Assembly: GCF_024345495.1 (NCBI RefSeq)
Contig: NZ_JAGQBF010000015.1
Coordinates: 1-64,000, forward strand
Direction of reading: 5' to 3'
From: Synechococcus sp. RedBA-s
Lineage (GTDB): Bacteria; Cyanobacteriota; Cyanobacteriia; PCC-6307; Cyanobiaceae
Length of the DNA: 64,000 nt
Shown here: piece after piece, positions 57,162-64,000 of the stretch
Layout of the letters: each line of letters opens with the position of its first letter
Position numbering within the stretch: the first letter of the stretch is position 1
Notes under the pieces: generated by a model
The model's input: only the letters and a program-made list of their open reading frames with translations
What the model was told of the DNA's origin: nothing
The model's database searches: none
Made by a program: the position numbers and the translations under genes

Positions 57162-57906
57162 GCCGGATCGAGCGATCCTCAGCCTCTTCCCCCTGGCGAT
57201 AGCCAGGGTGCAACTGAGGCCGGACCCCCTCGATTCGGCCCTGATGCTCCAGGAGGTGCTGGCCCTGCGCGGCGAGCTCCACTCCAACCCCGATCCGGAT
57301 TGCGCCTGGACCGGGGATTTTCATGGCGTCTGGCAACTGCATCAGCGGCCTGAGTTCAGCTGGCTGCTGCAGCAGGTGAGCCGTGAAGCCCAGCACTACC
57401 TGCGGGATCTTGGCTTTGATCTCGATCGCGTCAGGCTGCATCTACAGCGTTGCTGGCCCGTGGTGGCGGAACCCGGCCAGGTGGTGGGCCGCCATCACCA
57501 CCCCAACGCCCACCTCAGCGCCGTGTACTACCTCAACGGCGATGGCAGTGGTCGCAACGGTTGCCTGCGCCTGTTCAATGGACGCCACAGCAATGAGCTG
57601 GTGCCCGGTCTGGCGGTGGGTCATGACGGGCCGATCGCCACGGGCCATCCCCTCAATGCCGGCTGGCACGATGTGGCCCCCCAAGCGGGCCTGCTGCTGC
57701 TCTTCCCCTCCAGCACCGACCACGCCGTGCTGCCCAGCGACGACGAGGATGACCTGCGCCTCTCGATCAGCTTCGATCTCTGCCTGACGGCTCCGGCCTG
57801 CGGCCCCGCAGAGTTTCAGCCGCCGGAATATCTGGCGCCCCATCCCGGCCAGTGGCTGGAGCTGCCCCTGGCTGGAGACCCGCCGTCCAGGAAGATGGAG
57901 CCATGA
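57139..57906 (+). CDS. Putative 2OG-Fe(II) oxygenase (TIGR02466-type)
   Basis: A 255-residue protein. The central [17 protein letters not shown] and the terminal [12 protein letters not shown]...LRLSISFDL fit the small dioxygenase family in which two His and an Asp/Glu bind iron and an Arg (here probably Arg207) binds 2-oxoglutarate. Substrate unknown. GTG at 57139 lies inside the 3' end of the gamma subunit gene (23-base overlap), suggesting coupling to the atp transcript; starts a few codons later cannot be ruled out. Confidence 0.75.
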   Translation: MVPQPWPEPDRAILSLFPLAIARVQLRPDPLDSALMLQEVLALRGELHSNPDPDCAWTGDFHGVWQLHQRPEFSWLLQQVSREAQHYLRDLGFDLDRVRLHLQRCWPVVAEPGQVVGRHHHPNAHLSAVYYLNGDGSGRNGCLRLFNGRHSNELVPGLAVGHDGPIATGHPLNAGWHDVAPQAGLLLLFPSSTDHAVLPSDDEDDLRLSISFDLCLTAPACGPAEFQPPEYLAPHPGQWLELPLAGDPPSRKMEP

Positions 57907-57948
57907 ACCGCTGGAGCCACCGCTCCCCTGCCGCGTCCCCACCACGCC

Positions 57949-58272
57949 ATGAGTGACAGCTTCACCGTGACCGCCGAACTTGGCGGCGTCAGCCACATCT
58001 TTCCCTGCCGGGCCGATCAGACCGTGCTTTCGGCAGCGGAGCAGGCTGGTGTGCCCCTGCCCAGTTCCTGCTGCTCCGGCGTCTGCACCACCTGTGCGGC
58101 CCGGCTGCGCCAGGGGGTCGTGCACCAGCCCGATGCCATGGGTGTCAAGGCCGAATTGCGGGCCGAGGGCTATGCCCTACTGTGCGTCTCCTATCCCCGC
58201 AGCGATCTGAGCCTGCTGGCGGGCCAGGAAGATGCGCTCTACGAGGCCCAGTTCGGCCAGTTCCAGCGCTGA
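57949..58272 (+). CDS. Plant-type 2Fe-2S ferredoxin
   Basis: A 107-residue ferredoxin. The cluster ligands are Cys41, Cys46, Cys49 (CxxxxCxxC) and Cys79. The C-terminal region after Cys79 is longer than in PetF1 and ends EAQFGQFQR. Divergent ferredoxins of this kind are usually specialised electron carriers distinct from the main photosynthetic PetF; its partner is not known. Confidence 0.9.
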   Translation: MSDSFTVTAELGGVSHIFPCRADQTVLSAAEQAGVPLPSSCCSGVCTTCAARLRQGVVHQPDAMGVKAELRAEGYALLCVSYPRSDLSLLAGQEDALYEAQFGQFQR

Positions 58273-58283
58273 AGCTACCGCCT

Positions 58284-58481
58284 GTGCTCCGGCTCGCAAC
58301 AGTCGACTTCTGGTTGGATGCCGCCCCCGGGCCGCTGCTGCCCCAGGTGCGTTCCGCCCTGGCCGAGCGGGGTGAGGGGGAGGCCCTGCGCTGGGCCATC
58401 ACTGCTGTTCTGCCGGCCACTGGGGGGTCTAAGGAGAGGCGGCGGCTGCTCATCGAGGCGGTGCTGCTGGTGCTGCCTTGA
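58284..58481 (+). CDS. Small conserved protein between ferredoxin and DUF3326, unknown
   Basis: A 65-residue protein from GTG at 58284 (LRLATVDFWLDAAPGPLL, later RWAITAV and a hydrophobic end LLIEAVLLVLP). No known domain. It starts 11 bases after the ferredoxin gene and its stop overlaps the TTG start of the DUF3326 gene by four bases, so it appears to be a genuine operon member. Confidence 0.55.
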   Translation: MLRLATVDFWLDAAPGPLLPQVRSALAERGEGEALRWAITAVLPATGGSKERRRLLIEAVLLVLP

Positions 58482-59644
58482 GCCGGCCCCTCCCCACCCT
58501 GCTGGTGATTCCCACCGGCATCGGCTGTGCCATCGGTGGCTATGCAGGTGATGGCCTGCCGGCGGCCCGGCTGCTGGCGGCGGCCTCCGGCTGCCTGATT
58601 ACCCATCCCAATGTCCTCAATGCGGCCTCTCTCTACTGGAGTGATCCGCGGATCCACTACGTGGAGGGCTGGGCCCTGAATCGATTCGCGGCGGGCGACC
58701 TGGCCCTGGCGCCGGTGGCGTCGCAGCGGGTGGGCCTGCTGCTGGATGCCGGCATCGAGGAGGAGCTGCGCCTGCGCCATCGGCAGGCGGCGGAGGCCTG
58801 CCGCGCCAGCCTGGGCCTCTCGATCGGCCCAGTGATCAGCACCGATGTGCCCCTGGAGGTGAGCCTTTCGCTGGGCCCCAGCGGGGTGAGCAGCGGCTGC
58901 ATCGGCCGCCCCGATGCCCTGATCCGGGCGGGGGAGCGCCTGCGTCAGGCCGGCGCCACCGCCATCGCCGTGGTGGCCCGTTTCCCCGATGACCCTGGCA
59001 GCGAAGCCCTGGCCTCCTACCGCCAAGGCAGCGGCGTGGATGCCCTGGCCGGCGCTGAAGCCGTGATCAGCCACCTGCTCAGCCGCCACCTGGGCCTGCC
59101 CTGCGCGCATGCCCCGGCCCTGGCTCCGCTGGCCCTGGATCCACGCCTGGATCCCTTGGCGGCGGCGGAGGAACTGGGTCATACCTTCCTGCCCTGTGTG
59201 CTGGTGGGCCTGAGCCGGGCCCCCGACCTGATCCCCCTGCGCAGTGGGTCTGGGCCTGGGTTTGGCTCTGGCTCAGGGTTCCTTGACGAGGCCGTGATCC
59301 ACCCCGGCCGGATCGGAGCTGTGGTGGCCCCCGCCGGCGCCCTCGGCGGTGAAGCGGTCCTGGCCTGCGCGGAGCGGGGAATCCCCCTCATCGCCGTGGA
59401 GGGCAACCCCAGCCTGACGCAGGTGAACGCCGAGGGCCTTGGCCTGAGTGCGATCGCGGCAGCCAGTTACGCGGAGGCGGCGGGCATCGTGCTGGCCCTG
59501 CGGGAGGGACTTCAGCCGGCGTCCCTGTGGCGGCCCCTGCCGCCGATGGAGCATCTCAGCGCAGACAGGCCATCGGATGGCGGGTCGGCATCCCCAGGGC
59601 CTTGGCCACGCCGGGATGACACACCGCCCCATCCACTGTGTTGA
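58478..59644 (+). CDS. DUF3326 protein
   Basis: A 388-residue protein with the DUF3326 features LLVIPTGIGCAIGGYAGD, THPNVLNAASLYW and GGEAVLACAERGIPLIAVEGN. The family is common in cyanobacteria and has no established function. Start TTG at 58478. The last 30 residues (low-complexity, Pro/Asp-rich) are read across the 3' end of ald on the opposite strand, an 89-base convergent overlap; the family core seems to end before this. Confidence 0.82.
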   Translation: MSRPLPTLLVIPTGIGCAIGGYAGDGLPAARLLAAASGCLITHPNVLNAASLYWSDPRIHYVEGWALNRFAAGDLALAPVASQRVGLLLDAGIEEELRLRHRQAAEACRASLGLSIGPVISTDVPLEVSLSLGPSGVSSGCIGRPDALIRAGERLRQAGATAIAVVARFPDDPGSEALASYRQGSGVDALAGAEAVISHLLSRHLGLPCAHAPALAPLALDPRLDPLAAAEELGHTFLPCVLVGLSRAPDLIPLRSGSGPGFGSGSGFLDEAVIHPGRIGAVVAPAGALGGEAVLACAERGIPLIAVEGNPSLTQVNAEGLGLSAIAAASYAEAAGIVLALREGLQPASLWRPLPPMEHLSADRPSDGGSASPGPWPRRDDTPPHPLC

Positions 59645-60695
59645 GGCCGGAGAGCAGCTCGGGGCGCTCGGTGACCGCTTCCACCAGGCCTCGCCCGGCG
59701 ATGCCCATGATGTAGGGCAGCGTGACGCTGACCAGGGCCTCAGTGGAGGTGAAGGGCACGGCGCCGGGCATGTTGCCCACGGCATAGTGCTGGACGCCGT
59801 GGATGGTCACCACGGGATCGGTGTGGGTGGTCTCGCGGCTGGTGGCGATGCAACCCCCCTGATCGATGGCTACATCGACGATCACCGAGCCGGGCTTCAT
59901 CCGCTTGACCACCTCCTCATCCACCAGGGTGGGGGCCCGGCTGCCGGGGGTGAGCACGGCGCCCACCACCAGATCAGCGCTGGGCACCAACCGCTCAATC
60001 AGACTGTTACTGCTCACCAGGCTCACCATCCGCCCGATCCTCTGGGGCTCCAGCTGGCGCAGGCGCTGGGGGGTGTGGTCCAGCAGGAACACCTCCGCGT
60101 CCATGGCCGCGGCCACCCGGGCGGCATGCCAGCCCACGGTGCCGGCACCGAGCACGATCACCCGCGCCGGCCGCACCCCGGCGCAACCGCCCATCAGCAC
60201 TCCCCGGCCGCCATGGGGCTTCTCGAGCAGGTGGGCCCCCACCTGGGCAGCCAGCCGGCCGGCGATCTCGCTCATCGGCGCCAGCAGCGGCAGGTTGCCG
60301 TTGTCGAGCTGGACGGTTTCGTAGGCCACTCCGGTGGTGCCCGCCTCCAGCAGGGCGCGGCCCACCTCGGGATAGGCCGCCAAGTGCAGATAGGTGAACA
60401 GCACCTGATCACCGCGCAGGAAGGGAAACTCCTCCGCCTGGGGTTCCTTCACCTTCACCACCAGATGGGCACCCCAGGCCTCCTCTCGTCCCACCAGGCG
60501 GGCTCCGGCCTCGGCATAGCTGGCGTCCTCCATGCCGGCCCCCTGGCCGGCTCCGGCCTCAACGCGCACCTCCAGGCCCTGGGACACCAGCTCCCTCACC
60601 CCATCGGGGCTGAGGGCCACCCGCTGTTCATCCCGTTTGATCTCCCTGGGAACACCGATGCTCGCGATCGGTGCCGCTGGGCCCATGCTGGCCAT
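59556..60695 (-). CDS. ald: Alanine dehydrogenase
   Basis: A 379-residue NAD-dependent enzyme interconverting alanine with pyruvate and ammonium. It has GVPREIKRDEQRVAL at the start, the catalytic Lys in VKVKEPQ, His in YLHLAAYP, and the Rossmann motif VIVLGAGTVGWHAARVA. A GGAAGGAG ribosome site lies 12 bases before the ATG at 60695. Length fits (about 370). Confidence 0.95.
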   Translation of the reverse strand: MASMGPAAPIASIGVPREIKRDEQRVALSPDGVRELVSQGLEVRVEAGAGQGAGMEDASYAEAGARLVGREEAWGAHLVVKVKEPQAEEFPFLRGDQVLFTYLHLAAYPEVGRALLEAGTTGVAYETVQLDNGNLPLLAPMSEIAGRLAAQVGAHLLEKPHGGRGVLMGGCAGVRPARVIVLGAGTVGWHAARVAAAMDAEVFLLDHTPQRLRQLEPQRIGRMVSLVSSNSLIERLVPSADLVVGAVLTPGSRAPTLVDEEVVKRMKPGSVIVDVAIDQGGCIATSRETTHTDPVVTIHGVQHYAVGNMPGAVPFTSTEALVSVTLPYIMGIAGRGLVEAVTERPELLSGLNTVDGAVCHPGVAKALGMPTRHPMACLR

Positions 60696-60797
60696 GCCAC
60701 TGAGAAGCTCCTTCCAGGTTGGCGGGCTGGCGGCTCAATCGCCAGCTTTCGCCACGGATTGGGCACTGATTGCTCATCTCATGGCTCAACTCATGGC

Positions 60798-62528
60798 TTA
60801 GCTGAGTGGTCCGGCGGCGATGGGCATGCGCCAGCCGCCACCGAAAGCCCGGCCGCTCACCTTGAGCAGCGGCGCCGCCTGGCGCCGCTTGAATTCGGCG
60901 CGGCGCAGCAGCTGATACACCCGCCGCGCCAGCTCGGCCTTCACCTCTCCAGTGGCGATCAGCTCTTCGGGGGAGCGCAAGTGCTCGATGTAGGCCTTGA
61001 GCAGGGGATCGAGCTGGTCGTAGTCGGGCAGGGAATCGCTGTCGAGCTGGTCGGGCCGCAATTCAGCGCTGGGGGGCTTGGTGCGGATCGCCGCGCCGAT
61101 CAGCTCGCCGCTGGCGGGCAGGCCCAGGGACCGGCGGCAAACCAGGGCGGCCTCGCTGTCGAGCCAGTGGCAGAGCCTGAAGACGGTGGTCTTGTAGAGA
61201 TCGCCGATTACCGCCAGCCCACCGTTCATGTCGCCGTAGAGGGTGCAGTAGCCCACCGCCAGCTCCGACTTGTTGCCGGTGGAGAGCAGCAGACGGCCCT
61301 GCTGGTTGGCCACCGCCATCAGCAGGGTGCCGCGGATGCGCGACTGCAGGTTCTCGGCCGTCAGCCCCTGGGGTCCACCCTCCAAAACCGGATCCAGGCT
61401 GTGGTGGAAGGCCGCCATCAGGGTCTCGATCTCCACGGTCTGGTGGGGCAGCTCCAGCCGGTCGGCGAGATCGATCGCATCGAGGCGTGAGCCCGCCGAG
61501 CTGTAGGGGGAAGGCATCAGCAGGGCCTGCACCCCCTCAGCCCCCAGGGCCGCTGCGGCGATCACCGCCACCAGAGCCGAATCGATGCCGCCGCTCAACC
61601 CCAGCACCACCCGCTGAAAGCCGCATTTGCGGGCGTAGTCGGACACCCCCAGCACCAGCACCCGGAACAGCTGCTCCAGGGGCTCCGGCGGTACCGCAGC
61701 CGGGGCCGCTGGCGCCGCTGCTGAGCTCTGTGCTGCTGCCGGGTCCCGGGGACTGGGTTCCCAGAGCTCAAGGGCTACCTGGGCGCAGGGCAGCTGGCGT
61801 AGCACCCGGGCCTGGGGATCGATCACGAAGCTGCCCCCGTCGAAGACCAGCTCGTCGTTGCCCCCCACCTGGTTCACGTAGACCACCGGACAGCCCAGCC
61901 GGGCCGCCGCCGCCGCCGCCAGCTCCAGGCGCAGCTCCGGTTTGCCCTGGGCAAAGGGGGAGGCGGAGAGGTTCAGCAGCAGATCGGGGCGCTGGGGCGC
62001 CAGCTCCGCGACCGGGTCGGCCCCCGCCAGTCGGTGGCCCTGCACCCGCTCCTCCACCCAGAGGTCTTCGCAGATGGTGAGCCCCAACCGCCAGACCCGA
62101 CCGCCACACGGCCACTCCAGCAGGCAGGCCTGGTCTCCAGGCTGGAAGTAGCGCCGTTCATCGAAGACGTCGTAGCTGGGCAGCAGCCGCTTGCGGGCCA
62201 CCACCCGCCAGCTGCCCCGGTGCACCAAGGCGGCGGCGTTGTGCAGGGCCGGCAGCTCGCGGCCGGCGATCGGCTCCACCAGGCCCAGCAGCAGCCCCAG
62301 ATCCTGCGGTAGCTCGGCGGCGAGGGTCTCCAGCACCTGCCCCTGCAGCTGCAGCAGCGAGGGGCGCAGCAGCTGGTCGCGCGGGGGGTAGCCCCAGAGC
62401 GACAGCTCAGGGCTGATCACCAGATCGGCGCCCGCCGCCGCCGCCCGCTGGCTCTGCTCCAGCAGCTGGGCGGCATTGCCGCGCAGATCCCCCACGAGGG
62501 GATTGATCTGGGCCAGGGCAAGACGCAT
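60798..62528 (-). CDS. nadE: Glutamine-dependent NAD+ synthetase
   Basis: A 576-residue enzyme amidating deamido-NAD to NAD. The N-terminal glutaminase (nitrilase) domain has the Glu in ISPELSLWG, Lys in ARKRLLPSYDVFDERRYF and Cys in LTICEDLW. The C-terminal synthetase has the PP-loop LSGGIDSAL. The stretch of about 40 Ala/Pro-rich residues between the domains is a linker. ATG at 62528 shares a base with the nadD stop (TGATG). Confidence 0.96.
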   Translation of the reverse strand: MRLALAQINPLVGDLRGNAAQLLEQSQRAAAAGADLVISPELSLWGYPPRDQLLRPSLLQLQGQVLETLAAELPQDLGLLLGLVEPIAGRELPALHNAAALVHRGSWRVVARKRLLPSYDVFDERRYFQPGDQACLLEWPCGGRVWRLGLTICEDLWVEERVQGHRLAGADPVAELAPQRPDLLLNLSASPFAQGKPELRLELAAAAAARLGCPVVYVNQVGGNDELVFDGGSFVIDPQARVLRQLPCAQVALELWEPSPRDPAAAQSSAAAPAAPAAVPPEPLEQLFRVLVLGVSDYARKCGFQRVVLGLSGGIDSALVAVIAAAALGAEGVQALLMPSPYSSAGSRLDAIDLADRLELPHQTVEIETLMAAFHHSLDPVLEGGPQGLTAENLQSRIRGTLLMAVANQQGRLLLSTGNKSELAVGYCTLYGDMNGGLAVIGDLYKTTVFRLCHWLDSEAALVCRRSLGLPASGELIGAAIRTKPPSAELRPDQLDSDSLPDYDQLDPLLKAYIEHLRSPEELIATGEVKAELARRVYQLLRRAEFKRRQAAPLLKVSGRAFGGGWRMPIAAGPLS

Positions 62529-63142
62529 CAGCGCAGGGGAGGGCGGCTGGCCTGGCAGGAGCGCAGACCGTAGAGATTCTGCTCCAGCAACACCTGCCAG
62601 AGCTCCGGCGGCACCAGTTGGGGGTCGGGGTGCCGGCGGATGGCGGAACTGGCCGTGGCCGGAATCTGCAGGGGCAGCACCTCCACCTGGCCACCGCGGC
62701 GGTTGAGCTGATCGATCTGCAGGGAGTCGAGCGGCCAGCCCAGCCTCGGCACCACCGCGAGACGGCAGCGGCGCAGGATTTCATCGGCCGCGTACCAGCG
62801 CTGGATCTGGGGCAGCAGGTCGCTGCCCACCACGAACACCAGCTCCGCCTGGGGCCATTGCCGCGCCGCCCGCTCCAGGGTGTCGAGGGCCCTGGGGCTG
62901 CTCAGGCTCTGGTCGAGGCGCAGGTTGGGACTCCCCAGCCCCTCCACCACCGCCTCCAGCAGGGCTGCCCGTACGGCCAAGGGTGCCCCATGGCTCTTGA
63001 AGGGGTTGTCGCTGGCCCAGGTCCTCACCAGGGGGTAGCGCTGGCTGAGCCCCGCCAGCAGGCTGCGGTGGCCCAGGGTGGGCGGATCGGCGCTGGTGCC
63101 GAACAGGGCCACCGAGGCCGGCTGGCCGGCGGAGTCACTCAC
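62528..63142 (-). CDS. nadD: Nicotinate-nucleotide adenylyltransferase
   Basis: A 204-residue enzyme making deamido-NAD from nicotinate mononucleotide and ATP, directly before NadE in the pathway. The nucleotidyltransferase motif reads FGTSADPPTLGH, i.e. the (H/T)xGH motif with Thr, and SSAIR near the C-terminus is the second motif. Start GTG at 63142 overlaps the stop of the GTPase gene by four bases. An upstream reading to 63199 is inside that gene. Confidence 0.92.
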   Translation of the reverse strand: MSDSAGQPASVALFGTSADPPTLGHRSLLAGLSQRYPLVRTWASDNPFKSHGAPLAVRAALLEAVVEGLGSPNLRLDQSLSSPRALDTLERAARQWPQAELVFVVGSDLLPQIQRWYAADEILRRCRLAVVPRLGWPLDSLQIDQLNRRGGQVEVLPLQIPATASSAIRRHPDPQLVPPELWQVLLEQNLYGLRSCQASRPPLR

Positions 63143-64000
63143 GGCAGCAGGCTGGCGCTCACAGGCTCTCGGCCCTCCTGCTGCCACTGCTCCAGCCACT
63201 GGCGGGCCTGGGGGTCATGGCGCCCCAGGCGGCGCAGCAGAGCCCCGGGGCGGGCGCGGCCGCGCTGGGCACCCTTGAGCAGGGCGGCCGCAGCCAGGCG
63301 CCCAGTCCGGCGGGTGGTCTGGATCGCCAGGGCCGCCTGGGCCAGGGCCACCGGCGCCGCCGGAGCCAGGGACAACCCGGCGGTGGCCGGCGCCGCCAGC
63401 AACAGCACATTGCGCACGGCTCCCAGCAGCAGTTGCAGGGCCAGCTGGGCGCCGCCCAGCAGGGCGCTGTGGCCGGAGAGGCGGCTCAGCAGTGCCCTGG
63501 CCTGGGGACCACTCAGCTGCAGGCCGTAGAGCTCGCAGAGCTTCAGCACCAGGGCCGTGTCCAGGGCCAGTCCAGCGGCCAGATCCAGCAGGATCAGGGG
63601 GTTGGCGGCTACACCGGTGGCCTTGAGGGCGGCGAAGCGTCCGATCAGGGTCTGGGCCTGCCGGCGGTGCTGCTGCAGCCGCCAGTGCGAAAGGCGCTGG
63701 TTGAAGCGATCCCCGGCCGCCAGGGCGTTGAGGGCCAGCAGCAGTTCCCCATGGGCCTGCAGCAGGCCGTTGAGCCGCTGGCGCAGGGGCTCCACCTGCG
63801 GCGGCTGCGGCTCGCTGCGCACCCGCCCGTCGGGCCGCAGCACTCCGGCCCGGGGCGCGGCGGCAACGGCCACCAGCTCCAGCTCCCGTGCGCCGGCGGG
63901 AAGCCGGCGGCGGATGCTGGCCAGCAGGGCCTGCCGCTCCCCTTCGGGCCAGGCGTCGAGGCGGTTGACCACCAGCAGCAGGGGCTTGCCTGAGCTCAGC
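63139..64000 (-). CDS. GTP-binding protein with DUF697-like C-terminal domain (partial, 5' end outside)
   Basis: The visible 286 codons begin inside the protein at the right edge. LLLVVNRLDAWPE looks like the G4 motif (N-R-x-D variant of NKxD) of a small GTPase, and the following part has a long helical region with two hydrophobic stretches (about ANPLILLDLAAGLALDTALV and VRNVLLLAAPATAGLSLAP) as in YcjF/DUF697 proteins. P-loop and G3 are beyond the window. Coupled to nadD by a GTGA overlap. Confidence 0.72.
   Translation of the reverse strand, partial: LSSGKPLLLVVNRLDAWPEGERQALLASIRRRLPAGARELELVAVAAAPRAGVLRPDGRVRSEPQPPQVEPLRQRLNGLLQAHGELLLALNALAAGDRFNQRLSHWRLQQHRRQAQTLIGRFAALKATGVAANPLILLDLAAGLALDTALVLKLCELYGLQLSGPQARALLSRLSGHSALLGGAQLALQLLLGAVRNVLLLAAPATAGLSLAPAAPVALAQAALAIQTTRRTGRLAAAALLKGAQRGRARPGALLRRLGRHDPQARQWLEQWQQEGREPVSASLLP

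Noticed and set aside
60696-60797. Hairpin-like sequence and a short repeated CTCATGGCT between ald and nadE
   Set aside because: The stem has only three T after it on the plus strand and none on the minus strand, and no plus-strand gene ends here, so a terminator cannot be supported; the repeat is too short to mean anything.

Overview
The window is about 64 kb of GC-rich, densely packed, vertically inherited chromosome from a picocyanobacterium of the alpha-cyanobacterial (Synechococcus/Cyanobium) type. The evidence is the tail of psbA (D1), a phycobilisome core cluster (apcE, apcA, apcB, apcC), the cyanobacterial split RNA polymerase genes (rpoB-rpoC1-rpoC2), an atp operon with a duplicated b subunit (b and b') but no beta/epsilon genes, a small high-light-inducible (HLIP) gene, System II cytochrome c maturation genes and several cyanobacteria-only families (DUF3493, DUF3143, DUF2997, Ycf35, DUF4278, DUF3326). 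The combination of phycobilisome genes with high GC points to Cyanobium or Synechococcus sub-cluster 5.2, but that placement is an inference.

Layout. 1-770: end of psbA with its terminator, tRNA-Thr(CGU), and a DUF3493 protein. 777-7103 (minus): translation/transcription operon rimP-nusA-ylxR-infB plus a membrane protein. 7267-12281: a conserved small protein, a phosphoesterase, an HtrA-type protease, rpiA, hisD and rpsT. 12298-23983 (plus): tatD, then rpoB-rpoC1-rpoC2-hli-rlmN. 24018-30274: an AmpG-like transporter, a HEAT-repeat protein, a DUF2997/Ycf35/ferredoxin/aldo-keto reductase cluster, rsmG, a membrane J-domain protein and DUF3143. 30283-35073 (minus): an almost complete, translationally coupled biotin operon (bioF, a bioK/bioH-type esterase, bioC, bioD, an unnamed 51-codon gene, bioA). 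35143-41894: Ski2-like helicase, purB, tlyA, the glnB (PII) region with an NtcA-type site, DUF4278 and queF. 41866-45166 (minus): ccs1, ccdA and ftsW. 45248-49776 (minus): the phycobilisome core genes. 49944-57161 (plus): a methyltransferase and the atp operon. 57139-64000: a 2OG-Fe(II) oxygenase-like protein, a plant-type ferredoxin, DUF3326, ald, nadE-nadD and part of a GTPase.

How the genes fit together. The window is mostly housekeeping: energy conversion (D1, phycobilisome core, ATP synthase, ferredoxins, cytochrome c maturation), gene expression (RNA polymerase, NusA, IF-2, RimP, RsmG, RlmN, S20, TlyA), cofactor synthesis (biotin, NAD, queuosine precursor) and nitrogen control (PII, alanine dehydrogenase). 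I see no CRISPR array, prophage, insertion sequence, integron or other mobile block, and no convincing undescribed multi-gene system. The points most worth checking are: a broken 3' end of apcE (two frame changes and about 55 residues missing from the third linker repeat); a perfect GTA-N8-TAC NtcA-type box ahead of a 77-residue unknown gene and glnB; PII with Phe at position 51; an aldo/keto reductase that has lost every cysteine of its ferredoxin-like tail while sitting next to a ferredoxin gene; and an unannotated-size small gene embedded in the biotin operon.
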